The notes under the pieces are model-generated. The model was not told the origin of the DNA. It was given only the letters and a program-made list of their open reading frames with translations, and did not search any database. Below are positions 25,491 through 34,326 of a DNA stretch of 64,000 nt, piece by piece. The stretch covers positions 1 to 64,000 of the forward strand of contig NZ_JANJOU010000008.1 in the NCBI RefSeq assembly GCF_024594815.1. Direction: 5' to 3'. The translations under genes and the position numbers were made by a program. The stretch's first letter is position 1. Each line of letters opens with the position of its first letter. This DNA comes from Roseomonas populi (lineage in GTDB: Bacteria; Pseudomonadota; Alphaproteobacteria; Acetobacterales; Acetobacteraceae).

Positions 25491-26486
25491 CTACTCCGCC
25501 CGGATGCTCGCGGCCTGGATGATGGGAAGCCAGCGCTCCGCTTCCTTCCGGACGAAGGTCGCAAAGGAATCGGGCGAGCCGCCGACGAACTCGGCACCCT
25601 GCGTACGGGTCAGGTTCTCCCGCACCTCCGGCCGGCCGATGATGGCGTTGAACACCTCGTTGATCCGCTGGACGAGGGCGGTATCCATGCCCGCTGGCCC
25701 GGCGATGCCATGCCACGTCGTCGCCTCGAAGCCCGGCAGAGTCGCCGCGATGGGCGGCAGGCCCGGCAGCGACGGAATCGGCTCGCGGTTCGCCACGGCG
25801 AGCGCCTTGACCTTCCCTTCCTGGATGAAGGGCAGCGCGGAGGAGACGGAGATGATCGCCCAGTCCGTTTCCTTCGCGACCAGGGAGCGCAGCACTTCGG
25901 CCCCGCTGCGGTACTGCACGGGCTCCGAGCGCGCGCCGGCCTTGGCGAGGAAGAGCTCGTCCGCGAGATGCGTGGGGTGGCCGACGGAAGGTGCCGCGTA
26001 GGACAGGGGCCGGCTGCGCGACTTCGCGAGCGCGATGAACGCGGGCACGTCGGACACGCCCAGGTCCGCGCGCGTGATCAGCACGAGGGGCAGGTTCACC
26101 AGGTGCACGATCGGCGTGAAGGCGTGGAGCGGATCGTAGGAGAGCGCGGGGATGAGTTCTTTCCCCACCGCGTTCGGCCCCATATCGGCGACCATGAGGT
26201 TGTAGCCGTCCGGCCGCGCCGTCGCGATCGCGCCGCCCCCGATGGTGCCGCCGCCGCCCGAGCGGTTCTCCACGACGAGGGACCCGCCGCCCGCGGCCTG
26301 TGGGAAGGGCTGGGCGATGACGCGGGCGAGCGTGTCCGCCGCGCCCCCAGGCCCGAAGGGCACGACGAGCTTCACCGGACGGTTCGGCCATGCGCCTTGC
26401 GCCCGGGCCAAACCACGGGATGAGAGTACGGCCGCGCCGGCCACGAGGCCGCGCCCGAGGCCGCGGCGAGTGATGATGGGGGTCAT
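25491..26486 (-). CDS. Bug/TctC-family receptor
   Basis: Periplasmic receptor of 331 residues. The ATG at 26486 opens a Tat-like signal (IITRRGLGRGLVAGAAVL) with cleavage near ARAQ-G and has AGGAGAG upstream; the longer open frame is not supported. The Bug motifs are WPNRPVKLVVPFGPGGAADTLAR and ENRSGGGGTIGGG. It sits between the molybdenum subunit gene and the cytochrome c gene, so it probably delivers the acid or heterocycle that the hydroxylase oxidises. Confidence 0.9.
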   Translation of the reverse strand: MTPIITRRGLGRGLVAGAAVLSSRGLARAQGAWPNRPVKLVVPFGPGGAADTLARVIAQPFPQAAGGGSLVVENRSGGGGTIGGGAIATARPDGYNLMVADMGPNAVGKELIPALSYDPLHAFTPIVHLVNLPLVLITRADLGVSDVPAFIALAKSRSRPLSYAAPSVGHPTHLADELFLAKAGARSEPVQYRSGAEVLRSLVAKETDWAIISVSSALPFIQEGKVKALAVANREPIPSLPGLPPIAATLPGFEATTWHGIAGPAGMDTALVQRINEVFNAIIGRPEVRENLTRTQGAEFVGGSPDSFATFVRKEAERWLPIIQAASIRAE

Positions 26487-26669
26487 TCTTTCGTCTCTCC
26501 TGGAATGCTCACGCCGCGAGCCTGCCGCGCAGCCGGTTGAACGACGCCGCCGGTGAGCGGAAGGCCGGCCTGCCGCGGCGAGAGTGCGTGCCTCGGCCGG
26601 ATCGCCGTGCCGTTCCCGCACGTCGTGGGTCACGTCAGGGCCGGCTTGGAGCGGCGGGTGCCGCCCTGG

Positions 26670-28892
26670 CTAGGGCAGCGGCGTCTTGGCCGCGCCGTTC
26701 AGCGCTGCCTTCACCCGCTCCGGCGTGAAGGGCGCGCGCCGCAGCCGCGCGCCGGTTGCGTCGAAGATCGCGTTGCCGAAGGCCGGCGCGATCACGGCGG
26801 CCGCCGGTTCCCCGGCACCCCACATCGGCTGGTCCGGCCTGTCCAGGATCTCCACCGTGATCCGCGGCACCTCCGGGAATGTGATGAGGGGGTAGCTCGC
26901 CCAGTCGAGGGTGGTGATCCGGTTCCCCTCCCACGCGATCTCCTCGCGCAGGCAGCGGGACAGGGTCTGAACGACGCAGCCCTCCGCCTGCATCCGGATG
27001 CCGTCGGGATTGATCACCTGGCCGCAATCCTCGGCAATCCAGGCATCGGTCGCCCGGATCGCCCCGTTGTCCAGGTTCACCTCTGCCGCGATCACGCAGG
27101 CCACATAGGTCCGTGTGTTGTCGTAGCGGATATAGGCGATGCCGCGGCCGCGCCGGAAATTCCCGCTCCCCTCCCCTCCTCTTGGAGAGGGTCGCTCATC
27201 CCAGTTCGCGATCCGGGCCGCCGCCTCGATCACCGCGCGGCCACGGGGGTCGGAGAGGTGGTCGAGCCGGAACCGCACCGGGTCCTTCCGCGCCGCCGCC
27301 GCCAGCTCGTCCGTGAAGGATTCCACCGCGAAGCAGTTCTGCACCCGGCCCGGCGTGCGGATCCAGGAGGGGCGGAAGGGCGTTTCCGCGATCCGGTGGA
27401 CCACGGTCTTCGCCGCGGGGATGCCGTCATAGGGCGGGTTGGAGTTGGCGTGCCAGTTGCCCGAACCGGGCGCGCCGCCATCCTCCTTGTCCAGCAGCTG
27501 GGATGCCGTGGTGCGGAGCAGGGTGACGGTGGAGTGCGGCACCCAGCCCTCGGAGTCCCACGCCGCCATGCGGCCCTCGGCCGTGATGCCGCCCTTCAGG
27601 TCCATCACCACGGGCGGCCCCTTCGGCTCCGACCCGTGCTCGTCGTGCCGCATCCATTGCAGCCGCACGGGGCGGGGGGCGAGCTCCATCGCCAGCGCCG
27701 CGCACTCGGCGGCCGCGTCCTCCAGCCCGTTCCGGCCGAAGCAGCCGGAGGAGTGGTGATAGACCACGCGGACCTCCGGCGAGCCCAGGCCCAGTGTCTT
27801 CGCGATCTGCTCCCGCAGGTCGAAGGGCGCCTGGGTGCCGGAATGCACGGTCAGCCGCCCGCCCTCGAACTGCGCGACGGCGCAGGAAGGGCCGATGGTG
27901 CCATGGGTCTGCACGCCGAAGCTGTAGGTCGCCTCCAGCCGCATCGCGGCCTCGGTCAGCGCGGTTTCCGGGTTGCCCCGGTTCACCGTCACGTCCTGGC
28001 GGACCTCCGGCGTGCGGCGCGCGGCGTCATAGACCTCCTCCATGGAGGGGATGGCCTTCCCCGCCGTCCACTCCACCTTCAGGTCGCGCGCTGCGCGCAC
28101 CGCGTCCCATTCGCGCTCCGCCACCACCGCGAGCAGCCCGTTCCGCCGCACGATCCGCGCGGGGATCTCCGCGATGGAGGAGGCGTCCACCGAGGCTGGC
28201 TCCGCGCCGAGGCCTGGGGCATGGATCACGCGGGCGTGCAGCATCCCCGGCAGGCGAAGATTGTGGATGTAGTCGCCGCCGCCCGTCAGCTTCGCCAGCA
28301 GTTCGGGCCGGGGTTGCGGCCGGCCCGCCACCTTCCACTCCGCGCGCGGCTTCACCCGCGCGTTCGGGTCGGGCTGGAGGTCGAAGCGCCGCCCACCGAT
28401 CAGCTCGGCATAGGGCGCGCGGCGGTCCGGCGCGTTCTTCACGCGCACGGCGCCATCGGCCGTCTCCACCGCCTCCAGGGTGACGCCCAGCCTCTCGGCG
28501 CCCATGCGGACAAGTGCGGCGCGGGCGGTGGCGGCGGCGATCCGGACCCGCGGCCCGACCACCTGCAGGGTGGCGCTGCCGCCCGTCAGGCCGTGGTCCG
28601 GCATCCGGTCGGTGTCGGGATGCGGCACCTCGACCATCTCATAGGGCAGGTCGAGCTCCTCGGCCGCGATCTGGGCGAGGGAGGCGAGGATGCCCTGGCC
28701 GAACTCCGTCTTGCTCGTCAGCACCGCGCAGCGCCCGTCCGCGCTGATGACGATCATGGAATCCACGTCCGTCGCCGGCGGGTTCGAAAGGTTGGTCTGC
28801 GCCAGGGCACCGGGCGCGCCCGGAAGGCCGAGCGCGACGAAAAGTCCTGCGCCCGCCGTCAGGGCGGCGCGGCGGGAAAGCATGGCTTTCAT
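26670..28892 (-). CDS. Xanthine-dehydrogenase-family molybdopterin-binding subunit (IorB/aldehyde oxidase-like)
   Basis: A 740-residue molybdenum hydroxylase large subunit. It begins with a Tat-like signal (MLSRRAALTAGAGLFVALG), so the complex probably works in the periplasm. Family landmarks are KTEFGQGI, the FGVQTHGTIGPSCAVAQ block, GCFGRNGLEDAAAECAALA, RTPGRVQNCFAVESFTDELAA, and GAGEP at 692-696 with the catalytic Glu695. The partner 2Fe-2S subunit is encoded 12 bases upstream and a cytochrome c nearby, as in isoquinoline/aldehyde oxidoreductases. Around residues 565-575 the sequence SPRGGEGSG looks like a short insertion coded by a palindromic DNA element. Confidence 0.9.
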   Translation of the reverse strand: MKAMLSRRAALTAGAGLFVALGLPGAPGALAQTNLSNPPATDVDSMIVISADGRCAVLTSKTEFGQGILASLAQIAAEELDLPYEMVEVPHPDTDRMPDHGLTGGSATLQVVGPRVRIAAATARAALVRMGAERLGVTLEAVETADGAVRVKNAPDRRAPYAELIGGRRFDLQPDPNARVKPRAEWKVAGRPQPRPELLAKLTGGGDYIHNLRLPGMLHARVIHAPGLGAEPASVDASSIAEIPARIVRRNGLLAVVAEREWDAVRAARDLKVEWTAGKAIPSMEEVYDAARRTPEVRQDVTVNRGNPETALTEAAMRLEATYSFGVQTHGTIGPSCAVAQFEGGRLTVHSGTQAPFDLREQIAKTLGLGSPEVRVVYHHSSGCFGRNGLEDAAAECAALAMELAPRPVRLQWMRHDEHGSEPKGPPVVMDLKGGITAEGRMAAWDSEGWVPHSTVTLLRTTASQLLDKEDGGAPGSGNWHANSNPPYDGIPAAKTVVHRIAETPFRPSWIRTPGRVQNCFAVESFTDELAAAARKDPVRFRLDHLSDPRGRAVIEAAARIANWDERPSPRGGEGSGNFRRGRGIAYIRYDNTRTYVACVIAAEVNLDNGAIRATDAWIAEDCGQVINPDGIRMQAEGCVVQTLSRCLREEIAWEGNRITTLDWASYPLITFPEVPRITVEILDRPDQPMWGAGEPAAAVIAPAFGNAIFDATGARLRRAPFTPERVKAALNGAAKTPLP
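27157..27197. repeat. Short palindromic low-complexity insert inside the Mo-subunit gene
   Basis: A C/T-rich run followed by CCCTC-N8-GAGGG interrupts an otherwise conserved region of the Mo subunit and is read in frame as SPRGGEGSG. Small palindromic elements of this kind (translated as SP-x-GEG-x-G) are scattered through many alphaproteobacterial genomes. A single copy is seen clearly here, so membership of a repeat family is inference. Confidence 0.4.
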
Positions 28893-28904
28893 GGTCCCCT
28901 CCCC

Positions 28905-29375
28905 TCAACCGGCCATTTGCGCGGCGGCGCGGCGCACTGCAGCGACCATGCGGTTGTGCCCGCCGCAGCGGCATAGGTTCTGCGCCAGCGCCTCCTTGAT
29001 CTCGTCCTCGCTCGGCCGCCGGTTCTGGGAGAGCAGGTCGGCCGATTGCATGATCATCCCGTTGGTGCAGTAGCCGCACTGGCCCGCACCTTCGGCGTGG
29101 AAGGCGGCCTGGAGCGGGTGCGGGTTCGCGGCCGTGCCCAGCCCTTCCAGGGTCATCACCGCCTGCCCTTCCACGGCCTCGGCGGGGTAGGAGCAGGAGC
29201 GCACGGCGCGCCCGTCGATCAGGACGGTGCAGGCGCCGCACTGCGCCAGGCCGCAGCCGAAGCGCGGCCCGTTCAGCGCGAAGGGCTCCTCCCGCAGGAG
29301 ATAGAGGAGCGGCATGTCGGAGGCGGCAGGCTCCGCCTCCACGGGCTTGCCGTTGAGGGTGAAACGGATGGGCAT
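28905..29375 (-). CDS. (2Fe-2S)-binding subunit of a molybdenum hydroxylase
   Basis: Small iron-sulfur subunit of 156 residues. The plant-type ferredoxin cluster has Cys41, Cys46, Cys49 and Cys61 (GCGLAQCGACT...C). The second, helical cluster has Cys100, Cys103, Cys135 and Cys137 (QCGYC...LCRC). All eight ligands are present. The ATG at 29375 is preceded by GGGAGA and gives the normal family length; an upstream in-frame start is less likely. It has no signal peptide and would be exported together with the Tat-tagged Mo subunit. It passes electrons from molybdopterin towards the cytochrome. First gene of the operon. Confidence 0.92.
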   Translation of the reverse strand: MPIRFTLNGKPVEAEPAASDMPLLYLLREEPFALNGPRFGCGLAQCGACTVLIDGRAVRSCSYPAEAVEGQAVMTLEGLGTAANPHPLQAAFHAEGAGQCGYCTNGMIMQSADLLSQNRRPSEDEIKEALAQNLCRCGGHNRMVAAVRRAAAQMAG

Positions 29376-29540
29376 GTGAACGTCTCCCGTGGCCCCTGTG
29401 CCGGGGCTTCTCTGCATAATTGCGGAAGTTTAATCACCACCGGCGCGGCGGCGCCATCACGACGTGGCGGGCCCTGTAAAGGGGCCTCTCGCCCCAGCAC
29501 CCCCTTTGGCGCCGGCAAAAAGGCGGCCATTGCCGGGGGG

Positions 29541-30224
29541 CTATTCTTCCCCTGCCCGATCCGCGGCGGAGGCACCCATCCAGGCCGAGGCCCGGTCGAG
29601 CAGCGCGACCACCTCCCCGTCCTCGGTCTGGTCGAAGTCGTCGTAATAGGCACTCACGGCGCGGAGCGCCCGCGGCGTGTGCAGGAAAACGGCCTCGTCG
29701 CACAGCGCCCGGAACTCTCCCGCCACCGCTTCCGCGGCGACGGGCGCCGCCAGCACAACCCGCCGTGCTCCGGCCGGGCCGGACAGCGCCGACAAGGCCG
29801 CGCGCACCGTTGCGCCGGTGGCGATGCCGTCATCCACGACGATCGCGGTGCGTCCGGTGAGGGCGAGCGGGAGGCGGCCGCGCAGGTAGGCGGCCCGCCG
29901 GCGCGCGATTTCCAGGCGCTGGCGGGCCGCCTCCTGCTCCAGCGCGGCATCGGTGATCCCGAAATGCCGGATCACCTCCTCGTTCCGGACGACGCCCTGG
30001 GCCGCTCCGTCCACCACGGCGCCCGCGGCAAGTTCCGGCATGCCGGGCGCGCCGAGCTTGCGCACGACCAGCAGGTCGAGCGGCGCGGACAGCGCCTTCG
30101 CCACCTCGAAGCCGACCGGCACGCCGCCGCGCGGGAGGGCGAGCACCACCGGGCCGGCGTCCCGCAGGTGCGAGAGGCGGGCGGCGAGTTGGCGGCCCGC
30201 CTCGGCCCGGTCCCGGAACCTCAT
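29541..30224 (-). CDS. Phosphoribosyltransferase family protein
   Basis: A 227-residue type I phosphoribosyltransferase. The PRPP-binding loop VVDDGIATGAT is at 129-139, with LALPRGGVPVGFEVA and VVRKLGAPG earlier, typical of the ComF/erythromycin-esterase-associated PRTase group often found as stand-alone genes. The ATG at 30224 is chosen because it begins the conserved FRDRAEAGRQLA block. The substrate base is not known, and such proteins are sometimes stress-associated. It shows no clear operon link with the molybdenum hydroxylase downstream (165-base gap). Confidence 0.85.
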   Translation of the reverse strand: MRFRDRAEAGRQLAARLSHLRDAGPVVLALPRGGVPVGFEVAKALSAPLDLLVVRKLGAPGMPELAAGAVVDGAAQGVVRNEEVIRHFGITDAALEQEAARQRLEIARRRAAYLRGRLPLALTGRTAIVVDDGIATGATVRAALSALSGPAGARRVVLAAPVAAEAVAGEFRALCDEAVFLHTPRALRAVSAYYDDFDQTEDGEVVALLDRASAWMGASAADRAGEE

Positions 30225-30619
30225 CCTGGTCCGGTCCCTTCGGCCGGGAGCAAGGCGGCATGGTGGAGGGGCGGTGCGATCGGCATCCCGGCCTTTCCCT
30301 CTCCCGCGAAGGCGGGTCTGCGGCCAGGACCGGCCTCGCCGCGTCACCCGGCACAACGCCGTGGATGGCGGGTGGTTCGGGAACCTGGCCGACAACGAAA
30401 CGGTGCTTCAGGGCCAATTGACGCCGCCCGCCTCGCGTAGATTTCACGGCCGAGGAGCGTACCCGGGGTAGCCGGGGACAGGGCGGGCGGGCTGGCCGAT
30501 CGGAGGAGGCCTGGCCTGCTGGCTGCGCGGCGGGGGCCATTATCGGCCCGGACCGGGCCCGCGGAGACGGCTGGCCCGCGCCGTGCGTAGCATCGCCCCC
30601 GCACATCCGGAGAATGACG
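30225..30619. other. Divergent intergenic region
   Basis: Nearly 400 bases between the minus-strand phosphoribosyltransferase and the plus-strand HpcH-type aldolase. It contains several GC-rich short inverted repeats, for example GGCCCG-GAC-CGGGCC near 30545-30559, and a CCCTCTCCCGC-rich run near 30296 resembling degenerate palindromic elements. No open frame has a ribosome-binding site or recognisable product. Promoters for both flanking genes must lie here but are not recognisable. Confidence 0.45.
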
Positions 30620-31396
30620 ATGCCCGATCCGTTCCGCGCGCGCCTGGCCAGGGGCGAGAGGCTCTTCGCGCTGGCAGCCTGCGTGCTGCGCACGCCGGAG
30701 GTGGTGCTGGTGGCGCGCAGCGCCGGCTTCGACTGGCTGCTGATCGACCTGGAGCACACGCCCATCACCATCGGGGAGGCGGGGAACCTCGCCGTGGCCG
30801 CACGCACCGCTGGTTTCCCCGCCCTGATCCGCGTGGGCGGCCCGCACCATCCGGATCTGGCCCGCGCCCTGGATATCGGCGCGGAAGGCGTGGTGGTGCC
30901 GCATGTGGACACGCCGGAGGAGGCCGCGCGGATCGTCGATCTCTGCCGCTTCGCACCCGCCGGCCGCCGTTCCCTGCCCGCGCCGCTGCCGCAGTTCGGC
31001 TACCGCATGCCCCCTGCGCCGCGCTTCATGGCGGAGGCCGAGACGGCCACCGTGATCATCCCGATGATCGAGAGTCGCGCCGGGCTGGAAACGGCCGAGG
31101 CCATCGCCGCCACGCCCGGGCTGGATGCGCTGATGGTGGGCGCCAACGACCTGGCCGCCGATCTCGGCCTGCCCGGGCAGCTGGACCACCCCGTGGTGCG
31201 GGCGGCCTTCGCGCGCGTGGCCGATGCCGCGCGCGCGCACGGGCTTCGCTTCGCGGTGATCGGCGTACCGGAGCCCCTGCTCGGCCCGCTGGGCTTCGAC
31301 CTTGGCGCCAGCGTGGTCGTCGCGACGAACGACATCAACCTGCTGGTGGATGGCGGGGCCGCCCTGGCCGAGCGGTTGAGGGTGCGCGCGGGGTGA
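30620..31396 (+). CDS. HpcH/HpaI-family aldolase
   Basis: Class II pyruvate-type aldolase of 258 residues. Landmarks are DWLLIDLEHTPIT (metal and phosphate region), ALIRVGGPHHPDLARALDIGAEGVVVPHV with the metal Glu, VIIPMIESRAGLETAEAIAATPGLDALMVGANDLA. Such enzymes cleave 2-keto-4-hydroxy acids to pyruvate plus an aldehyde. The ATG at 30620 is preferred over one at 30614 because CGGAG lies seven bases before it. It is 168 bases upstream of the CoA-transferase operon and on the same strand. Confidence 0.87.
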   Translation: MPDPFRARLARGERLFALAACVLRTPEVVLVARSAGFDWLLIDLEHTPITIGEAGNLAVAARTAGFPALIRVGGPHHPDLARALDIGAEGVVVPHVDTPEEAARIVDLCRFAPAGRRSLPAPLPQFGYRMPPAPRFMAEAETATVIIPMIESRAGLETAEAIAATPGLDALMVGANDLAADLGLPGQLDHPVVRAAFARVADAARAHGLRFAVIGVPEPLLGPLGFDLGASVVVATNDINLLVDGGAALAERLRVRAG

Positions 31397-31564
31397 AGGG
31401 CTCCCGTCCTGGCCGGGGCCCTTGGTGCTGCCTCCCCGGAGCATTGGTCCGGCCTATAGCCCCGCCCTGATTTCGAATTGTCTGGCCCCTTGGGCACCGC
31501 GCCGCCTGCCGCCATCCTGCGCCCCGTCCCGCCAGCCGGGTCTTTTCAGGGGTTTGGGCGTCGG

Positions 31565-32764
31565 ATGCATCTTCTCGCCGGCATCAAGGTCGTCAGCTTC
31601 AACCACTTCCTGGCGGGGCCGCTGGGGGCGCAGATCCTGGCGGACCTCGGTGCCGACGTGATCGCGCTGGAGCCGCCGGAAGGGGCGTTCCACCGCAACT
31701 GGGCGGTGGCGAACCATTTCGTGGGTGGGCAGAGCGTCAACTTCCTCTCCACCGGGCGCAACAAGCGCAGCCTGGCCGTGGACCTGAAGAGCCCGGCGGG
31801 GCGGGAAGTCGTCGCGCGGCTCCTGCGGGAAGCCGATGTGGTGATGGAGAACTTCCGACCGGGCACGATGGAGAAGCTGGGCCTGGGGTATGAGGCGCTG
31901 CGCGAGACGAACCCACGCCTGATCTACGCCGCGGCCTATGGCTACGGCTCCTCCGGCCCCTACAAGGACCGTCCCGGCCAGGACCTGCTGCTCCAGGCAC
32001 TCTCGGGCCTCGCGGCCCGCACCGGGCGCGCGGACGGGCCGCCGACGCCGGTGGGCGCGGTGGTGGTCGATCAGCACGCGGCGATGATCTACGCCATGGC
32101 GATCCTGGCGGCCCTGTTCTCGCGGGAGCGAACGGGGAAGGGCCGACTGGTGGAGGTGAACCTCTTCCAGGCCGCGCTGGACCTGCAGACGGAGGCGCTG
32201 ACGGCCTGGATGAACGGCGCCCGCGCTGCCTCCCCGCGCGGGCCGGGCGGCATCGCCTCCTGGTTCAGCGGCGGGCCCTACGGCATCTACGCCACGGCGG
32301 ACGGGCACCTCGCGCTCTCCATGTCCCCGCCCGGAATTATCGGGCAGGCGCTGGAAGTGCCGGAGTTGGCGGGGATGAGCGAGGGCGACGCCTTCGCGCG
32401 GCGCGAGGACATCGCGCGCCTCGTCACCGAGCGCCTGAAGCAGCGCCCGACGGCCGAGTGGCTGCCGGGGCTGGAGAAGCACAAGGTCTGGCACGCGCCG
32501 ATGCAGGACTACGGGGACCTGCAATCCGACCCGCAGCTGCAGCACCTCGGCGCCTTCATCACCACGGATGGCGCGACCGGCCATCCCGTCACCCTGATTT
32601 CTCACCCCGCCCGCTACGACGGGGAGGTGCCGCGCGTGCGCCTCGTTCCCCAACCCCTCGGCGCGCAGAGCCGCGACATCCTCGCGGAGCTCGGCTTCTC
32701 GCCGGAGGAGATGGAGACGATGAAGCGCGACGGCGCCGTGAACTGGCCGGAAGCCTCCGCATGA
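31565..32764 (+). CDS. CaiB/BaiF class III CoA-transferase
   Basis: A 399-residue family III CoA-transferase with VVSFNHFLAGPLGAQILADLGADVIALEPPEG, FLSTGRNKRSLAVDLKSP, VMENFRPGTMEKLGLGY and GRLVEVNLFQAALDLQ. The ATG at 31565 begins the conserved domain. First gene of a tightly packed plus-strand operon. Its stop overlaps the ATG of the acyl-CoA dehydrogenase (ATGA), so the CoA ester it makes is the likely substrate of that enzyme. Confidence 0.9.
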   Translation: MHLLAGIKVVSFNHFLAGPLGAQILADLGADVIALEPPEGAFHRNWAVANHFVGGQSVNFLSTGRNKRSLAVDLKSPAGREVVARLLREADVVMENFRPGTMEKLGLGYEALRETNPRLIYAAAYGYGSSGPYKDRPGQDLLLQALSGLAARTGRADGPPTPVGAVVVDQHAAMIYAMAILAALFSRERTGKGRLVEVNLFQAALDLQTEALTAWMNGARAASPRGPGGIASWFSGGPYGIYATADGHLALSMSPPGIIGQALEVPELAGMSEGDAFARREDIARLVTERLKQRPTAEWLPGLEKHKVWHAPMQDYGDLQSDPQLQHLGAFITTDGATGHPVTLISHPARYDGEVPRVRLVPQPLGAQSRDILAELGFSPEEMETMKRDGAVNWPEASA

Positions 32765-33924
32765 TCGACTTTTCCATCCCCGAGGACACGCGCCTCCTCA
32801 CCGAGACCGTGCGCCGCTTCGTGACGCAGGAGGTGAAGCCGCTGGAGGCCGAGGTAGAGGCGCTGGGCGAGGTGCCCGCGGACAAGCTGCGCGCGTTGAA
32901 GGCCAAGGCGCAGGAGCTCGGCCTCTTTGCGATGAACATGCCGGAGGATGTGGGCGGCGGCGGCCTCTCCGTGTTGGAGATGTGCCTGGTGGAGGAGGAG
33001 CTGGGCAAGACCAGCGATGCCCTGATCCGCCGCGTCTTCGGCCAGGTCTACCCCATGCTGCTGGCCTGCAAGGACGAGCAGCGGGAGAAGTACCTGCTGC
33101 CCACCGTGGCCGGCGAGAAGATCGTCGCCATGGCCATCACCGAGCCCGGCGCGGGATCGGATGCCGCTTCCATCAGCACCACGGCGCGGCTGGACGGCGA
33201 TGAGTGGGTGATCGACGGCACGAAGCACTACATCAGCGACGGCGATATCGCCGACTACACCATCGTCATGGCCGTGACGGACCGCGAGAAGCGCGCCCGC
33301 GGCGGCATTACCCTGTTCCTGGTGGACAAGGGCACGCCCGGCTTCACCGTTGCGCGCAAGCAGCCGATGATGGGGCACCGCGGGTACGGCCATGCGGAGC
33401 TGGCTTTCAACGAGTGCCGGATCCCGAAGGACGCCATCCTCGGGGAGCTGGGCGGCGGCTTCAAGCTCATCATGAGCAGTGTCTCCGGCATCCGCCTCGG
33501 CCATATCGGCGCGCGCTGCGTCGGCATGGCGCAGCGCGTGCTGGAGATGATGCGCACCCATGCGACGGAGCGCCGCCAGTTCGGCCAGCCCATCGGCGAG
33601 TTCCAGATGGTGCAGGCCATGATCGCGGACAGCGCGGCGGAGATCTTCGCCGCCCGCATGATGGTGCTGAACACCGCCTGGGAGATCGACCAGGGCCGCG
33701 ACCCGCGCGACAAGGTCTCGATGGTGAAGTTCTATGCCTCCGAGATGCTGGGGCGCGTGGCGGATCGCGGCATCCAGCTCTTCGGCGGCGCCGGCTACAG
33801 CAAGGAACTGCCGCTGGAGCGCATCGCGCGCGATGCCCGCGTCACCCGCATCTATGACGGAACATCGGAGATCCATCGCATGCTCGTCGCCCGCGGCGTG
33901 ATGAAGAACGGGCTTTCCCTGTGA
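32761..33924 (+). CDS. Acyl-CoA dehydrogenase
   Basis: FAD enzyme of 387 residues in the acyl-CoA dehydrogenase family. The N-terminal domain starts MIDFSIPEDTRLLTETVRRF. The beta-domain signature is MAITEPGAGSDAASISTTA, and the C-terminus has LFGGAGYSKELPLERIARDARVTRIYDGTSEIHR, which fits a canonical substrate-oxidising member. The catalytic Glu is expected just before IYDGTSE. It overlaps both its neighbours by four bases (ATGA and GTGA), an operon read as one unit. Confidence 0.92.
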   Translation: MIDFSIPEDTRLLTETVRRFVTQEVKPLEAEVEALGEVPADKLRALKAKAQELGLFAMNMPEDVGGGGLSVLEMCLVEEELGKTSDALIRRVFGQVYPMLLACKDEQREKYLLPTVAGEKIVAMAITEPGAGSDAASISTTARLDGDEWVIDGTKHYISDGDIADYTIVMAVTDREKRARGGITLFLVDKGTPGFTVARKQPMMGHRGYGHAELAFNECRIPKDAILGELGGGFKLIMSSVSGIRLGHIGARCVGMAQRVLEMMRTHATERRQFGQPIGEFQMVQAMIADSAAEIFAARMMVLNTAWEIDQGRDPRDKVSMVKFYASEMLGRVADRGIQLFGGAGYSKELPLERIARDARVTRIYDGTSEIHRMLVARGVMKNGLSL

Positions 33925-34322
33925 GCGGGATCGCCATCGGCACGCGGGTTGCCTTCCGCAAGACCCTCACCACGGCGGAGCAGGCGCTGTTCACCGGCAT
34001 CTCCGGCAATCTTGGCGCCCTCTATGTGGACGCCAACCGTGCCAAGGCGGAGGGCGCGCCGGGGATGATCGCCTTCGAGCTGGTGCTGGGGGCTCTCGCC
34101 ACCACCTGCCTCTCCCGCATCGGCGGCCCCTCCCGTCGCATCGGCCGGATGGACCTGCGCTTCCTGGCGCCCGTTCCCGTGGGCGGCAGCGTAGAGGCCG
34201 CCGCCGAGGTGACGGCTGCGGAGAACGGCGCGCTGACGCTTCGCCTCACCGGCACGCTGGACGGTGCCGGGGCGGTGATGGAGGGCGAGGCCGAATTGCT
34301 GCCCTTCCGCGCGGCAGCCTGA
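33921..34322 (+). CDS. Hotdog-fold protein, MaoC-like with degenerate active site
   Basis: A 133-residue hotdog-fold protein starting at a GTG that overlaps the dehydrogenase stop. The region equivalent to the MaoC catalytic D-x4-H reads SGNLGALYVD: Asn30 in place of Asp and Tyr35 in place of His, with the same spacing as Asp36/His41 in the next gene. It therefore is probably not a hydratase alone. It could be the non-catalytic partner of the following MaoC protein in a heterodimer, as in split R-specific hydratases. The gap to that gene is four bases. Confidence 0.75.
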   Translation: MSGIAIGTRVAFRKTLTTAEQALFTGISGNLGALYVDANRAKAEGAPGMIAFELVLGALATTCLSRIGGPSRRIGRMDLRFLAPVPVGGSVEAAAEVTAAENGALTLRLTGTLDGAGAVMEGEAELLPFRAAA

Positions 34323-34326
34323 CGCC

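Noticed and set aside
26553-28976. Long open frame antisense to the molybdenum hydroxylase gene
   Set aside because: Same reason: codon bias leaves stop codons rare, and the translation resembles no protein.
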